Under the pieces are notes generated by a model, which saw only the letters and a list, made by a program, of their open reading frames with translations, was not told where the DNA came from and ran no database searches. Shown here piece by piece: positions 1 to 9,302 of a DNA stretch of 64,000 nucleotides. A program made the position numbers and the translations under genes. This DNA comes from an uncultured Campylobacterota bacterium (lineage in GTDB: Bacteria > Campylobacterota > Campylobacteria > Campylobacterales > Sulfurovaceae). The stretch is taken from the NCBI GenBank assembly GCA_937141405.1, contig CAKZQQ010000006.1, positions 248,001-312,000 of the forward strand, written 5' to 3'. Position 1 is the first letter of the stretch, and the number at the start of each line of letters is the position of its first letter.

Positions 1-1
1 A

Positions 2-679
2 ATCGAGGGGAGTTTGCGTCGCTTGAAGGTAGATTACCTTGATCTCTATCAGATGCATTGGCCCGATACGCTTATCCCGATAGAAGAGAGTCTTAGAGCA
101 TTTGATGAGCTTGTTAAAGAGGGTAAGGTGCGCTATATTGGTACATCAAACGATAGTGCTTACGGACTTACGAAAGCCAATGAACGTGCCGCTAGATATA
201 GTCTGGCAAGATTTGAATCGATCCAAAATAACTTTTCCCTCAACAACCCAAGAGCGCTTGATGAGATAGCCAAGGTGTGCCAAGATGAGCAGATATCACT
301 TTTGCCATATTCACCTATAGCCGGTGGGGTGCTCAGTGGAAAATACAATGGAGATCTGATACCTCAAGATGCACGATATGGAGCCTATATCAATAACAAA
401 TCAGCAAGAGTGAGAGCACAAGCTACGCGTTTTGTCAACGAGAAAACACTTGCAACAACTGCAAAATATGCCGAGTTAGCTCAAGAGATTGGCATCCATC
501 CCGTTACTTTGGCGGTTGCCTATTCGAAACAGTTTGATTTTGTAGCTTCTACGATTATCGGCGCGACAAGCAAGGCGCAACTTGCTCCTTCGCTTGCTGC
601 TATGGATATGCATCTAAGTGATGAGACGATGACGCGTATTGCTGAGATTCAGCAAACGATCATGTACCCGATGGGGTAG
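2..679 (+). CDS. Aldo/keto reductase, 5'-truncated by window edge
   Basis: This is the C-terminal part (225 residues visible) of an NADPH-dependent aldo/keto reductase of the Tas-like type. The frame is open from base 2 with no convincing start, so the gene begins upstream of the window. Visible landmarks are the LDLYQMHWPD strand that carries the conserved active-site His, the GTSN strand, LLPYSPIAGGVLSGKY, and the late IIGATSKAQL segment that normally binds the cofactor phosphate. It converges with the efflux operon, with only 28 bases between the stop codons. The substrate cannot be inferred. Confidence 0.9.
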   Translation: MEGSLRRLKVDYLDLYQMHWPDTLIPIEESLRAFDELVKEGKVRYIGTSNDSAYGLTKANERAARYSLARFESIQNNFSLNNPRALDEIAKVCQDEQISLLPYSPIAGGVLSGKYNGDLIPQDARYGAYINNKSARVRAQATRFVNEKTLATTAKYAELAQEIGIHPVTLAVAYSKQFDFVASTIIGATSKAQLAPSLAAMDMHLSDETMTRIAEIQQTIMYPMG

Positions 680-707
680 TTTGAGATCTATTTTTTGCTT
701 TAGATGC

Positions 708-2129
708 CTAACGATTAGTCTTTTGTTGTGTCGCTATGTTAAATCCACCCCCGAGATTATAATAGACATTAACCGCTGACTTGAGTGCTTCAAATTTGAT
801 GCGCTCTTTCTCCATAGCAACAACAGAAGCCTCTCTTCTTGCATCCAAATACTCAAGATAGCTTATGTACCCTGATTTGTATTGATCTTTTGCAATCTTA
901 TTTTTTGTGCTGATTGCATAGTAGCGTTTTTGCTGTGACTTGAGCCTTTCTTTGTTGATGTTGTATGCCACAAGTGCTTTTTTGATATCTCCAAATGCAT
1001 TTCTTACTGCGTCTTTATACTCTATGAGTGCTAATTTTTGATCATTTTTTGCATTTTCAACAGTGGCTTTTATCTGACCAAGGTTCAAGATGGGTACAAA
1101 CAGATTCACACCTCCTGAGCTATCAGATGATTGTGACTTGACAAGGGTATTTAGATCACCGCTTGCATATCCCAGAGCTCCGGTAAGTGAGATTGTAGGG
1201 AAATAGGCACCTCTTGCAACACTGACGGAAAATGCAGTTGAGCGTACTTTTGCCTCTGCTGCTTGTATATCGGCTCTTTTGTTGAGTATGTTCGAAGGTA
1301 GATATGCCGGCACGGGGATATTTGGTGAGTATGTGGTGTTTTTGATATTGATGATACTGGTCGCATTAAATACATCATCGGGTGTTTTGCCAATCAAAAT
1401 AGCAACAGCAACTTTATAATTATCAAGTATCTCTTTTTGGGCAAGCATAGTATCATGCATACTCTCTAAAAGGGATTCCTCTTGGAGGAGTTTTCCTCTG
1501 TCTATAAAACCGCTCTTATATTGGCGTTTGATATTGTTGTAAGTCTTTTGTTGATCATAGTATTGTGATCGCGCTTCATTATAGAGTGATTGGTTTGATT
1601 TGAGTCCATAATAGGCGATGATGCTATCGCTAACAACTTGTTGATAAGTAAATGCTTGCACATAGTACTCTTGCATCATATCTTCATAAGCAGCCCTTGT
1701 GGCATTGGCTCTTTTGCCAAAAATATCTATCTCAAAAGATGCATTAAGCCCCAACTCATAAACATCATAGGACATCTCACTATTCATTGGCGGAGTATGC
1801 TTGTTTGTTTCATTGTGCGTACCGCTTCCATAACCTGTTAGTTCCGGTATCTGCTCATTTTGTTTGATAGCAAGAAACTGCTTGAAACGATCAATGTTGA
1901 TCGTTGCTTTTTGCAAATCACTATTATTTTTTAGAGCATACTCAACAAATACATTGAGCTCTTTATCATGGAAGTTTTCCCACCATCGCTCTTTAAGCAG
2001 AGCAGCATAAGCCGCATTATTTTCTGCACTTTGCGGCAGCTTCACGGTCGGCAAGTTTGGATCTTGCGTAATTAAAGAGCAGCCGCTAAAAAGAAGAGCT
2101 GCACTTACTAAAAATAGATATTTTTTCAT
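708..2129 (-). CDS. Outer-membrane efflux lipoprotein, NodT/CmeC family
   Basis: This is the outer-membrane channel of a tripartite RND efflux pump (TolC superfamily, NodT subfamily), 473 residues. The N-terminus is a lipoprotein signal ending in LLFSGC, so Cys17 is the predicted lipidated residue. Two long coiled-coil repeats follow, each with the family's DARR/NYKxAV-type segments (for example SYLEYLDARREAS near the C-terminus). Its ATG overlaps the stop codon of the pump gene by one base (TAATG), which indicates translational coupling. It is the last gene of the adaptor-pump-channel operon. Confidence 0.93.
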   Translation of the reverse strand: MKKYLFLVSAALLFSGCSLITQDPNLPTVKLPQSAENNAAYAALLKERWWENFHDKELNVFVEYALKNNSDLQKATINIDRFKQFLAIKQNEQIPELTGYGSGTHNETNKHTPPMNSEMSYDVYELGLNASFEIDIFGKRANATRAAYEDMMQEYYVQAFTYQQVVSDSIIAYYGLKSNQSLYNEARSQYYDQQKTYNNIKRQYKSGFIDRGKLLQEESLLESMHDTMLAQKEILDNYKVAVAILIGKTPDDVFNATSIINIKNTTYSPNIPVPAYLPSNILNKRADIQAAEAKVRSTAFSVSVARGAYFPTISLTGALGYASGDLNTLVKSQSSDSSGGVNLFVPILNLGQIKATVENAKNDQKLALIEYKDAVRNAFGDIKKALVAYNINKERLKSQQKRYYAISTKNKIAKDQYKSGYISYLEYLDARREASVVAMEKERIKFEALKSAVNVYYNLGGGFNIATQQKTNR

Positions 2130-5100
2130 TATGCTTCTCCTTTTTTTGCAGTCAGTTTAGATATCCAAATGAAAAATAGAGGGATAAACACAATAGCGAT
2201 AAATGTGGCAGCAAGCATACCGCCTATAACTCCCGTTCCGATAGCATGACGACTCGCTGCTCCCGCACCGCTACTGATTGCAAGCGGGAGGACACCAAAG
2301 GTAAATGCCAATGAGGTCATGATGATAGGTCGAAGCCGTATTTTTGCAGCTTCTAACGCCGCATCCTTTATGCTGAATCCTTCATTTATCTTTTGTGTAG
2401 CAAATTCTACGATCAATATGGCATTTTTAGCTGCCAGCCCCGCAAGAACTAAAAGTCCTACTTGAAAATATATGTCGTTTTCTAAGCCTCGTAAGAGAGT
2501 AGCGATGACCGCTCCAAAGATAGCAAAAGGAACCGCCATAACGACAGAAAACGGCAAGAGCCATTTTTCATAGAGCGCTGCTAGGATGAGATAGAGCAAA
2601 ATAAGACCAAAGACGAATGCCGTCGTTGAATCGCTGGCTATTTTTTTCTCTTGGTACGCGGTCCCAACCCAACTTATCCCATAGCCATCCGGAAGTACTT
2701 CATCAGCTACTTCTTCTATGGCTTTGAGCGCATCACCCGAGCTATATCCTGGGGCACTTTGTCCCGAAACTTTAGCAGCAGGAAAGAGATTGAATCGTTC
2801 GATAAGATCTGCACCGACGGTTTTTTCAAAATGAACCAATGTTCCTAACGGGATGATATCTCCTTTATCGTTTCTTACAAAAATGTTGTTAAGATCTTCA
2901 GGTGACTTTCTATCATCACCTTTTGCGGCGATGTTTACTTTATAAGTTCTACCGTATAAGTTGAAATCATTGATATAATAGTTTCCAAGTGTTGCATTGA
3001 GTGTATTATAGATGCTTGCTACACTTACACCTTTTGCTTTTGCTTCATCCAATTTTACGCTGACCTTATATTGTGGCACCATGGTATTGAGTGTCGTTCT
3101 TATGCCTGTAAGTTCAGGTCGTTGATTGGCTTTTTGGATGATCTCTTGCACATACTTATTAAGCTCAAGTGTGCTCGCGCCTTTTTTATTTTGTACATAC
3201 ATATCAAAACCACCCGATACACCCATGCCCATGATTGGCGGAGGAAGTACGGAGATAGAAAAACCATAAGGTATCTGCATGATCTCACCAGTAAATTTTC
3301 CCGCCAAAGTAGCAGCATGTTGTGAGATGTCAGGTCTTTCATCCCATGTATGAAGTTTGATAATGGTTGCAGCTGCATTTGTTTTTTGGGAAAAGGTTGT
3401 GAAGTCAAGTCCGTTAAGAGCAATAACATGGTTGACATTTTCATCTTCGGCAACACGCTTTTGTATGGCATCCGTGAGTGCTTCCGTTCTACTAAGAGAA
3501 GCGCCCGGAGGGTTGTAGCTAAAGACAAAGATCGTACCTTGATCTTCTTGCGGGACGAGTGCGCTTGGCATGGATTTCAACATTGAAAGACTTGCCAATA
3601 TGATTGCACCGAATATAAGGGCACTAATAAGGGTATGTCGCAAGGTTTTTTGCACGATAGCACTATATCCATGGGTGGCTTTCTCAAAAGTATTATTGAA
3701 CCATTTGAAAAATCCTTTTGGTTCACTATGAACGGGCTTTAAGATTGTTGCGCATAATGAAGGTGTGAGTGTAAGTGCAACAAAACCCGATATAACAACA
3801 GAGAAGGCAATGGTTATGGCAAACTGTTTATACATCTCGCCGCTGAGTCCTCCAAGAAATGCAACAGGGATAAACACGGAACAAAGTACGAGTACGATGG
3901 CTATGATCGCGCCACTTACCTCTTTCATTGCTGTTATCGTTGCTTCTCTTGGGGTTAGCCCCTCGCTTATATGCCGCTCAACATTTTCGATGACGATGAT
4001 GGCGTCATCAACAACGATACCGATAGCGAGCACAAGACCAAAAAGCGTGAGGAGATTGATACTAAAACCAAAAAGATACATACCGCCGAATGCTCCAATG
4101 ATAGCTACGGGAACTGCCAAGATAGGGATGATAGTTGCTCTCCAGTTTTGTAAAAAGAGAAAGATAACGCCCATTACGAGGATGATTGCTTCTATGAATG
4201 TCTTGATGACCTCTTTGATTGATATCTTGACATAATCAGTTGTATCGTAAGGTATCTCATACGCCATATCTTCGGGAAAACTTTCTGCAACATTTTTAAA
4301 TACCTCTTTGACGCCGTCTGCAGTATCAAGTGCATTTGCACCTGATTGCAAAAATACACCGATAGGAATTGCAGGAGATCCATCTAATTTTGTTGTTAAA
4401 TTATAACTGCTTGATCCAAGCTCAATAGTGGCAACATCTTTGAGTCTGAGTGCACCTCCATCGCTTTTTGAGCTAATGATAATTTTGCCGAAATCATCCG
4501 GCGAACTCAAACGCTCTTGAGAGAGGATGGTATAGGTAAACATCTGTTTCTCTTTGAGCGGCTCAGAAGCAAACTTACCTGCTGCATACTGTTCATTTTG
4601 TTCTTTTATGGCACCAATAACATCTTCCGGAGTCAATTTATACAGTGATAATTTTTTAGGGTCTATCCAAACTCGGATAGAGTAATCTTTTGCGCCGAAT
4701 ATGATAGCATCCCCAACGCCGTTGACTCTTTTGATCTCATCAGCAATATTGATGAGCGCATAGTTTGAAAGATAGGTGGTATCGTGTGTCGTATGTGGCG
4801 AATAGAGCATTCCGAACATAAGAACGCTTGGAGATCGTTCGCCGACATTCACACCCAACCTTTGAACAGCCTCGGGAAGTCTTGAGAGTGCAGCTTGTAC
4901 ACGGTTGTTGACATCTATTTTTGCATCATCAGCATTTGTACCGACCTCGAAGAAGACATTGATGCTTATAGCGCCACTATCATCTGAACTCGAATTCATA
5001 TAGATCATATCTTTCGCACCGTTTATCTGTTCTTCAAGAGGCGCTGCAACGGTTTTGGAAAGCGTCTCAGCACTTGCTCCCGGATAGTTTGCACTTACTA

Positions 5101-5233
5101 TAATTTGAGGCGGTACAACTCTTGGGTATTGCTCTATCGGGAGAGAGAGCATTGAAGCGAGCCCCGCCAATAGTATGATAATAGAGGATACTGCGGCAAA
5201 GACAGGATTTTTTATAAAATAGGAGGAGAGCAT
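2129..5233 (-). CDS. RND multidrug efflux pump, inner-membrane transporter (HAE1 family)
   Basis: This is a full-length (1034 aa) proton-driven RND pump of the AcrB/CmeB family. TM1 lies at about residues 8-28, followed by a large periplasmic porter domain, TM2-7 near residues 335-540, a second porter half, and TM8-12 up to the C-terminus. The TM4 relay motif VVDDAIIVIEN, with two adjacent Asp residues, lies near residue 408. The YPRVVPPQI and GASAETL signatures follow TM1. It sits between the adaptor (1 base away) and the outer-membrane factor, so the three probably form one complex. Substrates are probably hydrophobic drugs or detergents, by family only. Confidence 0.95.
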   Translation of the reverse strand: MLSSYFIKNPVFAAVSSIIILLAGLASMLSLPIEQYPRVVPPQIIVSANYPGASAETLSKTVAAPLEEQINGAKDMIYMNSSSDDSGAISINVFFEVGTNADDAKIDVNNRVQAALSRLPEAVQRLGVNVGERSPSVLMFGMLYSPHTTHDTTYLSNYALINIADEIKRVNGVGDAIIFGAKDYSIRVWIDPKKLSLYKLTPEDVIGAIKEQNEQYAAGKFASEPLKEKQMFTYTILSQERLSSPDDFGKIIISSKSDGGALRLKDVATIELGSSSYNLTTKLDGSPAIPIGVFLQSGANALDTADGVKEVFKNVAESFPEDMAYEIPYDTTDYVKISIKEVIKTFIEAIILVMGVIFLFLQNWRATIIPILAVPVAIIGAFGGMYLFGFSINLLTLFGLVLAIGIVVDDAIIVIENVERHISEGLTPREATITAMKEVSGAIIAIVLVLCSVFIPVAFLGGLSGEMYKQFAITIAFSVVISGFVALTLTPSLCATILKPVHSEPKGFFKWFNNTFEKATHGYSAIVQKTLRHTLISALIFGAIILASLSMLKSMPSALVPQEDQGTIFVFSYNPPGASLSRTEALTDAIQKRVAEDENVNHVIALNGLDFTTFSQKTNAAATIIKLHTWDERPDISQHAATLAGKFTGEIMQIPYGFSISVLPPPIMGMGVSGGFDMYVQNKKGASTLELNKYVQEIIQKANQRPELTGIRTTLNTMVPQYKVSVKLDEAKAKGVSVASIYNTLNATLGNYYINDFNLYGRTYKVNIAAKGDDRKSPEDLNNIFVRNDKGDIIPLGTLVHFEKTVGADLIERFNLFPAAKVSGQSAPGYSSGDALKAIEEVADEVLPDGYGISWVGTAYQEKKIASDSTTAFVFGLILLYLILAALYEKWLLPFSVVMAVPFAIFGAVIATLLRGLENDIYFQVGLLVLAGLAAKNAILIVEFATQKINEGFSIKDAALEAAKIRLRPIIMTSLAFTFGVLPLAISSGAGAASRHAIGTGVIGGMLAATFIAIVFIPLFFIWISKLTAKKGEA

Positions 5234-5234
5234 A

Positions 5235-6302
5235 CTATTTTCCCTCTTCTTGCATAATCGTCACTTTTGTATCAGGTCGTATTTTCATTATGTTATTGAT
5301 GATAACATCTTCACCGTCTTTTAGTGGACCGGTGACTATGATACCTTTTGGAGTGAGAATATCAGGTGTTACGGGTCTCGGTTTTGCTACACTGTCTTCT
5401 ACTACATAGATGATAGCCCCGTTTTGTGTTTGAAAGATCGCTTGTTCAGGGATAGTGATTGCATTTGGTATCTTCAAGCCTTCAAGAGCTACTTCGGTAA
5501 AATCTCCGGCTATAAATTCATTGTCATTGTTATCAAAGATAGCACGTAACTGCAATGTATTTGTAGTTGCATCAAGTTGTGGGGCAATATAATCTATCTT
5601 GCCGCTGGCTTTAGATTTTTCTCCGTTATTTTTGATAATTTTAACAACGATAGAAGGCTCTTTAAGTTGCGCTATAAATCTACCGGCATCATTTTTCGAG
5701 ATAGAAAAATTTACATAGATAGGATCGGTAGCGGTAATGGTTGTTAAAGGAGTGTTCGCTTGAATGAAGTTGCCGACATCCATCTTTTTTATCCCTACAA
5801 TACCGCTTATAGGTGCCTTTATTTCCGTATAGTCAAAATCAAGTTGTGCAAGTTTGAGATTTGCTTTTGCATCTTCATATGAGGCACGAAAATTATCATA
5901 ATCTTTATCGCTTATCGCTTTTGTTTTGTAAAGCTCTTTAGCTCTTTCGTAGTCATTGAGTGTTTGATTGTATTTTGCTTTTGCGAAATCGAGCTTTGCT
6001 CTATAGGCATCTTGCTCGATAGTATAAAGGTTTGTATCTTTTTCAACAAAAGCCCCCTCTTTAAAATGTTGCTTCTCTAGAACACCTTGAACTCTTGCAG
6101 TGATTGTAACTTCTTTATAGGGTTCAATCTCTGCACCGTATTTTTTCTCTAGAAATACATCCTGGTGTTGTATCTTGGCTGTTTTTACAGGTAATCCCGG
6201 TGCTTGTTGTGCTTGGGACGCATCACTATCTCCACATCCCATAAGCCCTAAAAGCAAAGCACCCATATAGATTATCCCAATATGCCCCTTGTGTAAATTC
6301 AT
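5235..6302 (-). CDS. RND efflux periplasmic adaptor (membrane-fusion lipoprotein)
   Basis: This is the periplasmic adaptor linking pump and outer-membrane channel, 355 aa from the chosen start. It has a lipoprotein signal with the lipobox LGLMGC, then a beta-barrel strand, a lipoyl half-motif (VQGVLEKQHFKEGAFVEKD), a coiled-coil hairpin, the second lipoyl half (IKAPISGIVGIKKMDVGNFI) and a C-terminal membrane-proximal domain. An in-frame ATG exists further upstream at 6353, but the ATG at 6302 has a GGAG ribosome-binding site 6 bases ahead and gives a normal lipoprotein signal, so it is preferred. It is the first gene of the efflux operon and is divergent from the MarR gene. Confidence 0.92.
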   Translation of the reverse strand: MNLHKGHIGIIYMGALLLGLMGCGDSDASQAQQAPGLPVKTAKIQHQDVFLEKKYGAEIEPYKEVTITARVQGVLEKQHFKEGAFVEKDTNLYTIEQDAYRAKLDFAKAKYNQTLNDYERAKELYKTKAISDKDYDNFRASYEDAKANLKLAQLDFDYTEIKAPISGIVGIKKMDVGNFIQANTPLTTITATDPIYVNFSISKNDAGRFIAQLKEPSIVVKIIKNNGEKSKASGKIDYIAPQLDATTNTLQLRAIFDNNDNEFIAGDFTEVALEGLKIPNAITIPEQAIFQTQNGAIIYVVEDSVAKPRPVTPDILTPKGIIVTGPLKDGEDVIINNIMKIRPDTKVTIMQEEGK

Positions 6303-6360
6303 TCTATCTCCAATTCTGTTATGCATAATTTTGCTTGATTTTATCATTTTCAAACTTAAT

Positions 6361-6382
6361 TTTATCTTCCTAGAAAGATAAA
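6361..6382. promoter_or_regulatory. Candidate MarR operator between divergent efflux operon and regulator
   Basis: The arms TTTATCTTCCT and AGAAAGATAAA form an abutting 22-bp inverted repeat with one mismatched pair. A further copy of the half-site AAAGATAAA occurs at 6394-6402. The site lies between the adaptor start (6302) and the MarR start (6437), where a MarR dimer would repress both directions. The palindrome is seen directly; that the neighbouring MarR binds it is inferred. Confidence 0.6.
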
Positions 6383-6436
6383 TGCTATTTTTTAAAGATA
6401 AACATAATAGAATAATAACAAATAAAAGGTTTTAGT

Positions 6437-6952
6437 ATGAAGAGCGACATTTTAAGTCTTATTGAAGAGAAGCAAAAACTATTACAAGATATGGTTTTTA
6501 AGGATCAAACTGACTGTCGTATCACTACCGGCATAGCACTTCCTTTGATGCTCGTTAATAAAATTTTGACAGAAAAAAAAGAGAAGATATTTACCGGAAA
6601 ATATGGTTTGACATCTTCTGAGTTTGAAGTACTTATCTCTCTCTTGGCACTCAATAAACGCTTAACGCCGACAGAGTTGTGTGAAAATATTATATTTTCT
6701 TCCGGCGGTATGACAAAAATTCTTAACAGATTAGAATTAAAAAGACTTATAAAAAGAGTTGATTCACAACAAGACAAGAGAAGCAGGTTTGTTGAAATTA
6801 CTCCAAAAGGTGCAGCGTTGATAAAGGCAGCCTTTAAGGAAGCCATTGCTTTTCATGTGGAGATTTTTGGTGTATTGGACGAGGATGAAAAAATCTTTCT
6901 TGAGAAGATATTAAAAAAGATGTTTCTAGCAATCATGAATGTTGATGTGTAG
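6437..6952 (+). CDS. MarR-family transcriptional regulator
   Basis: This 171-residue protein is a winged-helix regulator of the MarR family. The helix-turn-helix occupies roughly residues 70-105 (LTPTELCENIIFSSGGMTKIL). It is followed by the wing, whose QQDKRSRFVEIT matches the family's DxRsxxVxLT pattern. It is transcribed away from the efflux operon and is the obvious candidate local repressor of that operon and of itself. The inducing ligand is unknown. Confidence 0.9.
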   Translation: MKSDILSLIEEKQKLLQDMVFKDQTDCRITTGIALPLMLVNKILTEKKEKIFTGKYGLTSSEFEVLISLLALNKRLTPTELCENIIFSSGGMTKILNRLELKRLIKRVDSQQDKRSRFVEITPKGAALIKAAFKEAIAFHVEIFGVLDEDEKIFLEKILKKMFLAIMNVDV

Positions 6953-7144
6953 AGAGTTTTTTAACTATTTTTGGATTTTTTTAAGCAAATTTCGATAAAA
7001 TTATGCTCCATTTTAAGATGGATGTATAAATACTCATGTAGTTATTCCTTGTAATGGTTGCACAGGTTACTGTGTTGAGGGCTGCAGAGGTTTAAACCAA
7101 ATAAACGCTTAGCGTAAAAAATAACAAGATACCAAGGAGAAAAA
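6953..7144 (+). promoter_or_regulatory. rpsB-tsf upstream region, possible structured leader
   Basis: This 192-base gap precedes rpsB and holds no gene. An AT-rich promoter-like tract covers about 6960-7000. A short hairpin (CACAG-GTTA-CTGTG, 7061-7074) then sits in a GC-richer stretch, followed by the ribosome-binding site AAGGAG just before the ATG. S2 operons are autoregulated through their leader in other bacteria. Whether this leader does so is an inference from position only. Confidence 0.3.
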
Positions 7145-8167
7145 ATGGTAACAATGAAAGACCTACTTGAATGTGGTGTGCACTTCGGACACCAAACAAG
7201 AAGATGGAATCCAAAGATGAAAAAATTTATTTTTGGTGAGAGAAAAAATATATACATCATCGATCTACAAAAGACGTTGAGATACTTCAAATATACATAT
7301 AATGTTGTAAGAGATGCTGCGGCACAAGGTGAGACTGTACTTTTTGTCGGTACGAAAAAACAAGCAAGATCAGCAATCAAAGAGAGTGCCGAGAATTGCG
7401 GGATGCCTTATGTTTCAACAAGATGGCTCGGCGGTATGCTTACAAACTATCCGACAATTAAAAAATCAATTAGAAAACTTGAAATTATCGAACAGATGGA
7501 AGAGAACGGACAGATAAACCTTTTGACAAAGAAAGAGGCTTTGATGCTTGGTCGTACAAAACAGAAATTAAACTCATACCTAGAAGGGTATAGACATATG
7601 AAAAAACTTCCCGATATGATGTTTGTTGTTGATGCCGTTAAAGAGCATATCGCAATCAAAGAAGCAAGAAGACTCGGGATGAAGGTTATAGCTCCGCTTG
7701 ATACAAACTGCGATCCTGATCTTATCGATTATCCAATTCCGGGCAACGATGATGCTATTAGATCAATCGAACTTTTCTGTAAAGAGATAGCCGAAGCTAT
7801 CAATGAAGGAAAGGCTATTTATGCTGAAAACCAAGGCGAAGATGCTGAACAAAATGTTGCAATAAGTGAAGAAGAGATGGAGGCAGTTGTTGCTGAAACA
7901 AGTGAAGAGGCAGTTGTTGAAGTTGTCGAGGAAGTTGCGGTAAAAGTTGTTGAAGAAGAGACAAAAGAGATAGCAAAAGATGATCTTACAAAAATTGTAG
8001 GTATCGGTAAAGCATATCAAGAAAAACTCAATAATGAGGGGCTTTATACATATGCAGATATCGCAAACATGAGTGATGAGCAAATCGCTACAATGGAAGA
8101 GAAATATAGTTTTAAAGGTGATTTTAAAGAGAGTGTAGCAAACGCAAAAGAATTGGCAAAGGGGTAA
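7145..8167 (+). CDS. rpsB: 30S ribosomal protein S2 with C-terminal acidic linker and HhH-like tail
   Basis: The first ~225 residues are a complete S2, with the N-terminal [22 protein letters not shown] and the [10 protein letters not shown] motif of the family. A normal S2 is about 230-260 aa, but this one runs to 340. After the S2 core comes a Glu/Val-rich linker (about residues 225-275). A compact ~60-residue domain (about 278-340) follows, beginning [20 protein letters not shown]. That GIGxxxxxxL pattern is the helix-hairpin-helix type seen as small add-on domains of other ribosomal proteins. It is followed 3 bases later by tsf, the usual rpsB-tsf order. Confidence 0.96.
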   Translation: MVTMKDLLECGVHFGHQTRRWNPKMKKFIFGERKNIYIIDLQKTLRYFKYTYNVVRDAAAQGETVLFVGTKKQARSAIKESAENCGMPYVSTRWLGGMLTNYPTIKKSIRKLEIIEQMEENGQINLLTKKEALMLGRTKQKLNSYLEGYRHMKKLPDMMFVVDAVKEHIAIKEARRLGMKVIAPLDTNCDPDLIDYPIPGNDDAIRSIELFCKEIAEAINEGKAIYAENQGEDAEQNVAISEEEMEAVVAETSEEAVVEVVEEVAVKVVEEETKEIAKDDLTKIVGIGKAYQEKLNNEGLYTYADIANMSDEQIATMEEKYSFKGDFKESVANAKELAKG

Positions 8168-8170
8168 TCG

Positions 8171-9232
8171 ATGGCAAATTTTGGACCAAGCGACATAAAA
8201 AAACTTAGAGAGATGACCGATGCAGGTTTGATGGACTGCAAAAAGGCACTTACTGAATCAGATGGCGATATGGACAAAGCCGTAGAGTGGCTCAGAGATC
8301 AAGGTCTTGGTGCTGCGGCTAAAAAAGCAGGAAAAGTAGCTGCAGAAGGTCTTGTTGCTATGAAAATCGAGGGTAAAAAAGCTGTTATTGTTGAAGTAAA
8401 TTCACAAACTGATTTTGTCGCCCAAAATGATAAGTTCCAAAAATGTGTTCAAGATGTTGTCGATCATGCCTATGCAAATGATCTTCAAGATGCCGAGGCT
8501 ATCAATGCATCAACAATCAACGATATGCCTTTTGGCGAGTATCTCTCGCTTCAAATAGCAACGATTGGTGAAAATATTGTTGTAAGAAGATCAGGGATGA
8601 TACAAGGCGGAGAGAATGATGCATTTAGCGGCTATATCCATGCAAATGGACAAGTTGGTGTTATCATTGCTGCTGAGTGTGACAGTTCAAAAACTGCTGA
8701 AGCTATGCAAGATGCACTCAAAAGTGTTGCAATGCACGCAGCAGCGATGAAACCTAAAACATTAAGCTATAAAGATTTCGATATTGCATATGTAGAAGAA
8801 GAGACGCAAGGGCGTATCACCAAGATAGAAAAAGAGAACGAAGAGAGAGCAAGACTCGGGAAACCACTTTTAAATATCCCTAAATATATCTCTATGGTAC
8901 AGCTTACTCCTGAGGTTTTGGCCACAGCTGAAGAGGAGATAAAAGCGAAGTTAAAAGATGAGGGTAAACCTGAGCAGATTTGGGACAGAATTATTCCCGG
9001 ACAGCTTGCAAGATTTATCTCTGACAATACAACACTCGACCAAGAGCAGTGTCTGCTTGATCAAAAATTTGTAATGGATGATGCTATCACGGTAGCCGAG
9101 TTCATAGAGAGTAAAGCAAAAGCAGCAGGTGGAAGTGCTACTATATCTTCATTTGTTCGTTTAGAAGTAGGCGAGGGGATAGAGATAGAAGAGGAAGATT
9201 TTGCAGCAGAAGTTGCGAAACAGATGTCATAA
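8171..9232 (+). CDS. tsf: Translation elongation factor Ts
   Basis: This is the guanine-nucleotide exchange factor for EF-Tu, 353 aa. The N-terminal UBA-like domain contains KKLREMTDAGLMDCKKAL. The core has the TDFVAxN motif (NSQTDFVAQNDKF). The inserted and C-terminal dimerisation parts make it longer than the E. coli protein (283 aa), as is usual for Campylobacterota. It lies 3 bases after rpsB, so the two are co-transcribed, and it ends at a strong hairpin. Confidence 0.97.
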   Translation: MANFGPSDIKKLREMTDAGLMDCKKALTESDGDMDKAVEWLRDQGLGAAAKKAGKVAAEGLVAMKIEGKKAVIVEVNSQTDFVAQNDKFQKCVQDVVDHAYANDLQDAEAINASTINDMPFGEYLSLQIATIGENIVVRRSGMIQGGENDAFSGYIHANGQVGVIIAAECDSSKTAEAMQDALKSVAMHAAAMKPKTLSYKDFDIAYVEEETQGRITKIEKENEERARLGKPLLNIPKYISMVQLTPEVLATAEEEIKAKLKDEGKPEQIWDRIIPGQLARFISDNTTLDQEQCLLDQKFVMDDAITVAEFIESKAKAAGGSATISSFVRLEVGEGIEIEEEDFAAEVAKQMS

Positions 9233-9235
9233 TCC

Positions 9236-9261
9236 CTATACAATCCATTTGGATTGTATAG
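9236..9261 (+). terminator. Hairpin downstream of tsf
   Basis: There is a perfect 11-bp stem, CTATACAATCC / GGATTGTATAG, with an ATTT loop, starting 3 bases after the tsf stop. No long T-run follows. It may act as a terminator or an mRNA 3'-end stabiliser between tsf and the converging hydrolase gene. Confidence 0.6.
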
Positions 9262-9302
9262 AATCTCTCTCAAAATAAAATCAACTTTTTCACCTCAATA
9301 TC

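Noticed and set aside
3765-4235. A 156-codon plus-strand frame
   Set aside because: It lies antisense to the RND pump gene, whose reading frame is unambiguous; the Thr/Ser/Ile-rich translation is typical of shadow frames.
7020-7144. Possible tRNA or small stable RNA upstream of rpsB
   Set aside because: Only a 5-bp hairpin is seen; there is no cloverleaf, T-loop or CCA end.
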